Assembly: GCF_038246755.1 (NCBI RefSeq)
Contig: NZ_CP134706.1
Coordinates: 4,774,001 to 4,838,000 of the forward strand
DNA length: 64,000 bases
Source: Micromonospora sp. FIMYZ51
GTDB lineage: Bacteria > Actinomycetota > Actinomycetes > Mycobacteriales > Micromonosporaceae
Direction of reading: 5' to 3'
This document shows positions 58,364 through 64,000 of this stretch, piece by piece. Each line of letters opens with the position of its first letter. Within the stretch, counting starts at the first letter, position 1. Under the pieces are notes generated by a model. It searched no databases. It was not told the origin of the DNA and saw nothing but the letters and a program-made list of their open reading frames with translations. A program made the translations under genes and the position numbers.

Positions 58364-59332
58364 GTGACAGCGAACTTGCCCACAGGCGTCAGCCGCGGAT
58401 TGAACCTGACCGAGGCTGGCTGCACCGTGTCGCCCGACTGGCGCGACGCTATGGCGCAAGGCCTTTCTGCCGTTAGGGCGCTCGACACGCCGGTGATCGC
58501 CACCGATGACTTCGTCCGTACGGTTTCCGACCTCCTCGGCAGCGACTCGTACCACGCCGACCGCGGCGGCGGGGTCGTAGCCGCAAAGACGCTTCATGGT
58601 CCGAACGGACCGACAATCGTCGTCAACTACACCGCGGTCGCCGGCGAATCGACTGCCCTCGTCGAGCGACTGCTGGCGCACGAAGGAGGACATGTACTGC
58701 TCAATCGGCGGGGCAACGAGGAACTGGGAGGCCACCGGAAAAACGCCGAATCGGACTGGGAATGGATGCTAAAATGCGTGGCGGGGCTGGCAATAATCGA
58801 GTTCCGCATCGAACTCATGCTGGCCGAGCTGGGATACCCTCCCGCCCCCTCGGCGACGGTCGACAGCATCGATGAGCACCTTGGCGTAACTAATGCCGAA
58901 ACCTTTGCAGCTATCGTCAACCCTGCCAACCAGGAACCCGCGCACTTGCGCGACTCCATCATGTCCATCATGGACCATTCGACCAAGCTGCTTGCCTATG
59001 TCGCAGCTCCACATATTGCCGGAACGGCGAAATTTGATCCGGATGCACTGCCTGCAGATGGGAAGGAGGATTGGGCTGATTACTTCGCATCAACTTGGCC
59101 GAAGCGACTCCGGCTGTGGGGCTCCATTCCGCCCGCCGACCAACCGGTTCCCGTTGACGCCTGGCGCAACAAGCTGCGAAAAGGTGCGGCCCTCGAGGTG
59201 CAGCAGCTCCGCGACTTCGGATTCGCGTTCACCACCCACCGGGACGGTGGAGAGGCTTTTAACCGGATCGCGAGAGACGAGGTGTTCCATCAGCGCCTCG
59301 AGCGAGCGCAGAGGCGCTGGCCCACGAGCTGA
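58364..59332 (+). CDS. HExxH-containing hypothetical protein
   Basis: A 322-residue cytoplasmic protein: LNLTEAGCTVSPDWRDAMAQ, SALVERLLAHEGGHVLLNRR-type stretch (LLAHEGGHVLLNRRGNEELG) and LRLWGSIPPADQPVPVDAWR. HEGGH fits the HExxH zinc-protease motif, with a Glu/Asn-rich stretch after it, but the rest matches no protease family I know. The GTG at 58364 is the likely start; the preceding 250 bases of open frame are Arg-rich and non-conserved. Lower GC in its second half (for example AACTAATGCCGAAACCTTTG) differs from the ICE genes around it, suggesting separate cargo. Confidence 0.65.
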   Translation: MTANLPTGVSRGLNLTEAGCTVSPDWRDAMAQGLSAVRALDTPVIATDDFVRTVSDLLGSDSYHADRGGGVVAAKTLHGPNGPTIVVNYTAVAGESTALVERLLAHEGGHVLLNRRGNEELGGHRKNAESDWEWMLKCVAGLAIIEFRIELMLAELGYPPAPSATVDSIDEHLGVTNAETFAAIVNPANQEPAHLRDSIMSIMDHSTKLLAYVAAPHIAGTAKFDPDALPADGKEDWADYFASTWPKRLRLWGSIPPADQPVPVDAWRNKLRKGAALEVQQLRDFGFAFTTHRDGGEAFNRIARDEVFHQRLERAQRRWPTS

Positions 59333-59573
59333 CCGTGTGGCACCAGCGACCCAGTTGGCCGCGCCGGCTGGCCCTGTCATCGCCATGCGAGCGGAGAATT
59401 CTTACCGGCACCTCGAGGGACCGCATGCCCGACACGGACGCAGTAATCTGCCGTCGTCCGCGCGCGGCCCAGCGCAAGCCGCCGTCACGCGCCGTAGCTG
59501 GCTTTGCCCATCGCAGGACGCGCACTTCTGCCGAGTTGAGCGTATGCAGCGTGGGTAGCCGGTGGCATCCTTG

Positions 59574-60380
59574 TCACCGGCTCGCGCGAGGAAACTCCTT
59601 CCGCTCGTGCTTATAGTCAAAGGTGGTCGACATTTCTGGAAGCCACTTAGTTCGAACGAATGGCCATCCATCGACATCCTCACCCACGAGGATGTCGCCC
59701 GCCGCACTGGGGCCGCAAGCAGTTAGCCAAAGTACCCCCAGGATGTCATATATTCGCGCTAGCTCGTCGACGAGCTTGGTCAGATCACTTACTGCCTCGA
59801 ATCCGATTGGCGCGTCCCGCCGTGTGCGCTGGATGATGATCTGAATCTGATCTACAGATGGGTGAATAAACTTTGCCATCTGAGACCATGCGTTTTTTGC
59901 ATCACGGCGGAATTCCTGGAGCCGGTCTGCGGGCAGGTATACGCTCGTACTCCATATAGGCTCTATGGACGACCTGTCGACTTGGTTCCTCAGATAAGAC
60001 AAGCGGGCGGATCGGTCGTGCTCAGAGGCGCTCGGGAGTTGCTGGTCAACGTAGAGATGCTTGACTGCCTGCTCCAGCATAAATCGACACTCACGTCTGG
60101 CGACGTTCTGCGAACCGTGCGGCACCAGCGCCTGGATTGAGACGAGCGATTCTATCGCATAGTCGGTTCCTGCATACATCAGGAAGTTATCCACGATCGG
60201 CCGATGCCTACTGCTTTGAGCCCACGATTGCCAAATCAGGCTAAGGAGCCCCGAAGTCAATCGGTCCAGGCGGCGGACTTGGCCTTGGAAAGGATCACTT
60301 TCCCTTAGAGTCAGGTGTGCGCGCGCTTTCTCGCTCAGCACGCTTGACATGTACTCGCCCAGGGCTCCGCTGTCGTCCAT
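59574..60380 (-). CDS. hypothetical helical protein
   Basis: A 268-residue protein without membrane segment: MDDSGALGEYMSSVLSEKAR, YAGTDYAIESLVSIQALVPH, RRECRFMLEQAVKHLYVDQQ, AWSQMAKFIHPSVDQIQIII. The RR.CRF.LEQAVK pattern and the H.S segment recall helical (HEPN- or DUF5677-like) proteins that assess cell state, but no catalytic motif is clear. Its GC content is below that of the flanking backbone, like the convergent HExxH gene 240 bases away, so both may be element cargo. Confidence 0.62.
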   Translation of the reverse strand: MDDSGALGEYMSSVLSEKARAHLTLRESDPFQGQVRRLDRLTSGLLSLIWQSWAQSSRHRPIVDNFLMYAGTDYAIESLVSIQALVPHGSQNVARRECRFMLEQAVKHLYVDQQLPSASEHDRSARLSYLRNQVDRSSIEPIWSTSVYLPADRLQEFRRDAKNAWSQMAKFIHPSVDQIQIIIQRTRRDAPIGFEAVSDLTKLVDELARIYDILGVLWLTACGPSAAGDILVGEDVDGWPFVRTKWLPEMSTTFDYKHERKEFPRASR

Positions 60381-60589
60381 CTGCGGATCCTCTCACCTTG
60401 TGAGCCGCATCAAATCGAAGAGCCCTCAGGCTTGCATGCGGCAGATGGCACCGCTCGTCTGCCGCTGAGTGCACGCCGCGCGGGGCTCTCTCACTTGCCG
60501 AGCATCGAGTGCCGGAGGATGCCTACGGAGCGTAAAGCGGCTTCAGCAGTCGACCGAGCCGCGCCGGCATGCGGTGGGATTATGACGAT

Positions 60590-60733
60590 ATGAGTGGTCT
60601 AGATGAGGAGCAGATGCGCTCGTCCATTGAGCTTGCAGCTGCGATTGGCGAACTGCGTCTCGATGACACTGGGCAGCGCATCGTGAAGCGGTGGCAGCGA
60701 CGTGAGCCGCTGTCCGATCTTGTCAGGGCGTGA
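60590..60733 (+). CDS. small hypothetical protein upstream of T4SS genes
   Basis: A 47-residue frame MSGLDEEQMRSSIELAAAIG, ending KRWQRREPLSDLVRA. It is acidic at the start and basic at the end, and fully helical by composition. The ATG has weak context (no strong GGAGG). Its stop lies among CCTGACAG motifs upstream of the secretion operon. The coding call is tentative. Confidence 0.35.
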   Translation: MSGLDEEQMRSSIELAAAIGELRLDDTGQRIVKRWQRREPLSDLVRA

Positions 60734-60765
60734 CAGGCGTGTGGTGGGTTCGATCGGCCTGACAG
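60721..60765. promoter_or_regulatory. three CCTGACAG-type motifs upstream of the T4SS operon
   Basis: TGTCAGG (reverse) at 60721, GTGACAGG at 60730 and CCTGACAG at 60758 lie some 210 bases before the pilin-like gene. They match the cluster at 57016-57172. Confidence 0.5.
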
Positions 60766-60977
60766 CCGGGATCTGGGCGGTGCATGTCATCCACGGCATG
60801 CCCGCCCGGTGGGGACCGCTCCTCCGGCGAGACCGATGGTTCGGCATGGCTGGCGCGGCGTACTGACACTGCGATCCCTTCACCGCTGGTAAGGGAGGAG
60901 CGCCCCCAACCGGACCTCACCGGCCTCTCCTTCTGGTCCCCACCGTGGCGGCCCCGCAGATCCTGTGGAGCCCCGCA

Positions 60978-61268
60978 ATGCACGCGACTCTCACCGTTCT
61001 GTCTGACCTCGCCGCCATGCCGCAGCCGTTGGCGGTCAACAGCATCAACCAGGTCATCTCCAACATCACTGGCTGGATCATGGGCATCATCGCGTTGGTC
61101 GCGACGATGTTCCTGGTTATCGGTGGTCTGCGTTACATGGCGGCCGGAGGTGACCCGGCTCAGGTCGAGCAGGCCAAGGGCAACTTCAAGTCCGCGCTGA
61201 TCGGGTACGCCCTGGCGGTGCTGGCCCCGGTGGTCCTGCAGGTGTTGCAGGGCATCCTCGGCGGCTGA
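60978..61268 (+). CDS. VirB2/TrbC-like pilin subunit
   Basis: A 96-residue membrane protein: MHATLTVLSDLAAMPQPLAV as short signal-like N-terminus, then two long helices WIMGIIALVATMFLVIGGLR and ALIGYALAVLAPVVLQVLQG joined by YMAAGGDPAQVEQAKGNFKS. This helix-loop-helix with the AAGGDPxxVEQAKG loop is typical of Gram-positive VirB2-like (TrbC) proteins of conjugative elements. The ATG at 60978 has GGAG upstream; a GTG at 60945 is an alternative. It opens the T4SS operon. Confidence 0.82.
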   Translation: MHATLTVLSDLAAMPQPLAVNSINQVISNITGWIMGIIALVATMFLVIGGLRYMAAGGDPAQVEQAKGNFKSALIGYALAVLAPVVLQVLQGILGG

Positions 61269-61282
61269 GGCGGCCCCGAGTC

Positions 61283-62203
61283 ATGGTCAACTGGCTGATG
61301 AACGGCCTGGTCGGCTGGCTCGCCGAGATGGTCAACGGCCTTCTCGGCGGGCTGCTGGCCTTCCTCACGTCGTCGATCTTCGTCTCGCCGGACGTCACGG
61401 TCCTGCCGCAGGTGCGATCGATCGCCGGCAACAGTGCGCTGGTCGTCAGCGCCTGCTTCGTCCTCGCGGTCATCGCCGCCGGTATCGCCGTGATGCTCGG
61501 TGATTCCGTCGAAACCCAGTTCCAGGTCAAGCAGCTGGTACCCCGGCTCGTGGTCGGGTTCGTGCTGTCCGCGTTCGCAGTCCCGCTGACCGGCGTGCTC
61601 ATCAGCATTGCCAACGCGTTGACAGTGGCGATGGCCGGTGAGTCCGCACCGACCACCGAGGCGATCGCCTTCGTCCGCGCGCGCGTCGCGTCGGCGATGG
61701 CCGATCCGAGCAACGCCCTCCTGATTGCCGTTATCGGGCTGCTCATCGTGGTGCTGATGTTCATGCTCATCGGCACCTGGCTCGCACGGATAGGGATGCT
61801 GGTCGTCCTGGCGGGGATCGCGCCGGTGGCGTTGGCCTGCTACGCCACCCCGTGGACGCAGGGGGCCGCCACGCTGTGGTGGCGGACTCTGCTGGGGTGC
61901 CTGGCCACACCCGCGTTGCAGGCGGTCGCGTTCTCGGCGGGCATCAACCTGCTGGTCGACCCGACGTCGAACCTGCCGATCCTGCTCGGCATACCCGGCT
62001 CGGACGCGCTGAACCTGCTGATGGTGATCGTGGTCCTGTGGACCACGGTCAGGATCCCGAGCCTGATGAGCCGGTTCGTCACCCAGCAGGGCCGGGCCCC
62101 GAACATCACCGGACTCATCCTGCGCACCGTCGCCTTTCAGGGAATGACTCGCGGCATGGGTCGGCGGACGCCAACGCCAGTACGGCCAACCGGGTCGATA
62201 TGA
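61283..62203 (+). CDS. VirB6/TrbL-like conjugation membrane protein
   Basis: A 306-residue protein with about six membrane segments (LVVSACFVLAVIAAGIAVML, LVVGFVLSAFAVPLTGVLI, LLIAVIGLLIVVLMFMLIGT, ARIGMLVVLAGIAPVALACY). The ATPWTQGAATLWWRTLLGCL segment is the conserved loop of actinobacterial TrbL/VirB6 proteins. It would form part of the inner-membrane channel of the type IV secretion system. Its TGA overlaps the ATG of a 22-codon micro-ORF. It stands between the pilin-like and PrgI genes, as is usual in such operons. Confidence 0.83.
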   Translation: MVNWLMNGLVGWLAEMVNGLLGGLLAFLTSSIFVSPDVTVLPQVRSIAGNSALVVSACFVLAVIAAGIAVMLGDSVETQFQVKQLVPRLVVGFVLSAFAVPLTGVLISIANALTVAMAGESAPTTEAIAFVRARVASAMADPSNALLIAVIGLLIVVLMFMLIGTWLARIGMLVVLAGIAPVALACYATPWTQGAATLWWRTLLGCLATPALQAVAFSAGINLLVDPTSNLPILLGIPGSDALNLLMVIVVLWTTVRIPSLMSRFVTQQGRAPNITGLILRTVAFQGMTRGMGRRTPTPVRPTGSI

Positions 62204-62268
62204 GTTCGCACACCCACCACCACTACCGCCGGATGCGCAACGTCTACCTCAACCGGAGTGACACATGA
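62200..62268 (+). CDS. 22-residue micro-ORF bridging VirB6-like and PrgI genes
   Basis: ATG at 62200 overlaps the VirB6-like stop (ATGA) and its own TGA (62266-62268) overlaps the PrgI start (ATGA). The peptide starts MSSHTHHHYRRMRNVYLNRS, is His/Arg/Tyr-rich and lacks a membrane segment. It may serve mainly to relay ribosomes between the two large genes. Confidence 0.4.
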   Translation: MSSHTHHHYRRMRNVYLNRSDT

Positions 62269-63158
62269 CCAACCTCGATGACAACCTTCCGCGCGCCGTC
62301 GTGCCGGCCAATGTCAACGAGCCGGATCGCATCGCGTTCGGCCTGACGTTCCGGCAACTCGGCATCATCGGTGGCGTCGGCCTGGCCGGGCTCGGGATCT
62401 ACCGCACGTACGGGCACCTGCTCCCGCCGGTGGCGTGGATCGTGGCCGGGGTCCTCGTGTTCGCTGTCGCGGTCGTGGTAGCGCTCGGCCGCCGCGACGG
62501 CCTGCCCCTGGACGTGTGGCTGCGCCACGGCCTCGCGCTGTCCCACAGCCGGCGCACCCTCGCTGCGGGTACCGCGCGGGCCAGCTCGGTCGCGGCCGTC
62601 GCCGGTAAGCCGAGCGTCCCGGCGCCGCTGCGCTCGCCGGTCACGGCGGTCAGCTCGACCGGCATTCTGACCAGCGAGGGCAGCGACAAGGTGTTGATCG
62701 CCTGCGGCACCACGAACATCCACCTGCGCACCGGCGGTGAGCAGGGCGCGCTGGTGGACGGGTTCGGCCGTTTTCTCAACAGCCTGACCGGGCCGGCGCA
62801 GATCGTCGTTGCCGCGCAGCGGCACGACCTGACCGTCTATGCGCAGGCGACCGTCGATCACACGCCGCGCCTGCCACACGCGGCGTTGCAGGCCGCCGCC
62901 GGCGACTACGCCGAGTTCCTCCTCGACCTCGACAGCGAGCGGGATCCGTTGCGCCGCCAGGTCCTCGCCGTCGTCACCGGCGTTCACGCCGCCGACAGCG
63001 CCGTACGTGCCCTGTCCGGGCTCGGTGTCGAAGCCGCTGCCTTGGACGGGCCGGCCGTCGCCTCGGCCCTCGCGAGCGCGGTCGATCCGTTCTCCCCACC
63101 GGTGCCTGGCCCCCGCGCGGTGCCCGGCGCCCCGATCACCTCACGGAGCACCTCATGA
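62265..63158 (+). CDS. PrgI family protein
   Basis: A 297-residue protein. The first ~100 residues are the PrgI domain: VPANVNEPDRIAFGLTFRQL, then two membrane helices (LGIIGGVGLAGLGIYRT and VAWIVAGVLVFAVAVVVALG) and RRDGLPLDVWLRHGLAL. The C-terminal part, after LTSEGSDKVLIACGTTNIH, is a soluble domain that occurs fused to PrgI in actinomycete elements. PrgI corresponds to VirB3 and partners the VirB4 ATPase, whose start overlaps its stop (ATGA). Confidence 0.87.
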   Translation: MTNLDDNLPRAVVPANVNEPDRIAFGLTFRQLGIIGGVGLAGLGIYRTYGHLLPPVAWIVAGVLVFAVAVVVALGRRDGLPLDVWLRHGLALSHSRRTLAAGTARASSVAAVAGKPSVPAPLRSPVTAVSSTGILTSEGSDKVLIACGTTNIHLRTGGEQGALVDGFGRFLNSLTGPAQIVVAAQRHDLTVYAQATVDHTPRLPHAALQAAAGDYAEFLLDLDSERDPLRRQVLAVVTGVHAADSAVRALSGLGVEAAALDGPAVASALASAVDPFSPPVPGPRAVPGAPITSRSTS

Positions 63159-64000
63159 ACCTGTGGAAACCCAAGAAGAGTGTCGCGGCCGGGGAGGGCA
63201 TGCCCTGCCCGGCCGCGTTGTCGGTCACCCCCTGGCATGTGCAGGTCGGCGACGGGTACGCCGCCACCTACGCGGTGTGCGGCTACCCGGCCGAGGTCGG
63301 CCCCGCCTGGCTCGATCCGCTGCTGTCCTACCCCGGACGGGTCGATGTGGCGGTGCACGTGGATCCCGTCGCGCCGCAGCTGGCCGCGCCGATGCTCAAA
63401 CGCCAACGCGCCCGCCTCGAATCGTCGCGCCGCCTGGATGCCGACCAGGGACGCCTCGGTGACCCGATGGTCGAGGCGGCAGCCGCCGACGCCGCCGACC
63501 TCGCCGAACGGGTCGCCAGGGGCGCGGCGAAGCTGTTCGACACCGGCATCTACATCACCGTCCACGCCCGGACCCTGGACGAGTTGCGCACCGTCACCGC
63601 GGGTGTGAAGTCCGCCGCCGCCAGCGTGCTGCTGGACCTGCAGCCGGCGACGTTCCGCCACCAGCAAGGCTGGGTGACGACGTTGCCGGTCGGGGTGGAC
63701 CCGCTGCGGATGCGCCGCATCCTCGACACCACCGCCTTGGCAGCGGCGTTCCCCCTCGCCTCGGCGGACCTCGCCGCCCCGGCCCCGGGTACCGTCGCCC
63801 CACCCGAGGGCGTGCTCTACGGGGTCAACACGACCAGCAACGGGGTGCTGATCTGGAACCGGTGGGCGCAGGACAACCACAACAGCGTCGTGCTCGCCCG
63901 CTCCGGTGCGGGCAAGAGCTACTTCGTCAAGCTCGAAGTGCTGCGCAACCTGTACCAGGGCACGACCGTCAGCGTGATCGACCCGGAGGACGAGTACGCG
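63155..64000 (+). CDS. VirB4-like conjugation ATPase (partial, runs off right edge)
   Basis: The first 282 residues are visible. The N-terminal VirB4 domain reads AALSVTPWHVQVGDGYAATY, VCGYPAEVGPAWLDPLLSYP, and GIYITVHARTLDELRTVTAG. Then comes GVNTTSNGVLIWNRWAQDNH and the Walker A motif VLARSGAGKSYFVKLEVLRN. VSVIDPEDEYA at the edge is the Walker-associated strand found in VirB4/TraC ATPases. The protein powers the type IV secretion channel. The ATG overlaps the PrgI stop (ATGA). The Walker B half lies outside the window. Confidence 0.92.
   Translation, partial: MNLWKPKKSVAAGEGMPCPAALSVTPWHVQVGDGYAATYAVCGYPAEVGPAWLDPLLSYPGRVDVAVHVDPVAPQLAAPMLKRQRARLESSRRLDADQGRLGDPMVEAAAADAADLAERVARGAAKLFDTGIYITVHARTLDELRTVTAGVKSAAASVLLDLQPATFRHQQGWVTTLPVGVDPLRMRRILDTTALAAAFPLASADLAAPAPGTVAPPEGVLYGVNTTSNGVLIWNRWAQDNHNSVVLARSGAGKSYFVKLEVLRNLYQGTTVSVIDPEDEYA

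Noticed and set aside
58364..59332. ImmA/IrrE-type metalloprotease
   Set aside because: HEGGH is present, but the surrounding residues and length do not follow the ImmA/IrrE pattern, so only the motif is reported.
1..64000. tRNA or rRNA genes
   Set aside because: No cloverleaf or rRNA segment was recognised by reading; a dedicated covariance search was not possible here.

Overview
The window is very GC-rich DNA with dense, often overlapping genes (GTG and TTG starts, ATGA/GTGA stop-start junctions). Its protein families point to a filamentous actinomycete, most likely a member of the Micromonosporaceae: Scr1-type regulator with DUF397, DUF6244 next to a toxin, FxLD lanthipeptide genes, DUF4192, SCO-like T4SS genes. 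It looks like a chromosomal accessory region. No tRNA, rRNA or ordinary CRISPR array was found.

Left part (1-14 kb): a TetR/NmrA-reductase divergent pair, a ChrA-type chromate transporter, a beta-family protein gene broken by one in-frame TGA, a large serine recombinase, an RtcB-PrfH rRNA-repair/ribosome-rescue pair, a polymorphic toxin module (DUF6244 protein, CdiA-CT-like tRNase, SitI3-like immunity protein) and an Scr1-type regulator with a divergent DUF397 gene. From 14 to 23 kb runs a long minus-strand gene train (small proteins, GPP34/GOLPH3-like protein, APC permease, two tandem GNAT acetyltransferases, lipoprotein, CPBP membrane protease). Its distal end was broken by a 1350-bp IS3-family element whose 3-bp target duplication is still visible. 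An HTH regulator plus creatininase pair follows.

Middle part (25.9-35.4 kb): a possible conflict/defence island. It contains a TIR-cyclase-like-membrane protein, an exported repeat protein with a decayed extra repeat, and a compact four-gene minus-strand operon encoding a membrane protein, a TIR protein, a STAND-like NTPase with HEAT-like repeats and an SPFH/prohibitin-like protein, divergent from an XRE/TPR regulator. This operon is the best candidate for an undescribed system. After IS4 and IS5 elements (the latter with a passenger gene), a CYTH pseudogene and a truncated HTH gene comes a complete FxLD lanthipeptide cluster at 39.4-45.5 kb: PIMT-like methyltransferase, 48-residue precursor, hairpin, LanB dehydratase, LanC cyclase and a thiopeptide-type LanB C-terminal protein.

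Right part (45.5-64 kb): a junkyard of transposase fragments (IS256, IS66-like, IS5 end, IS1380) surrounds a membrane/pentapeptide-repeat gene pair and a GalU-like nucleotidyltransferase. From 49.6 kb to the end is the backbone of an integrative conjugative element: a GGDEF protein, CpaE-like and DUF4192 proteins, a DNA methyltransferase pair, a sigma-like HTH protein, and a type IV secretion operon (pilin-like, VirB6/TrbL-like, 22-residue micro-ORF, PrgI, VirB4 ATPase running off the end). A CCTGACAG motif recurs in three intergenic regions of this backbone and may mark its regulon.
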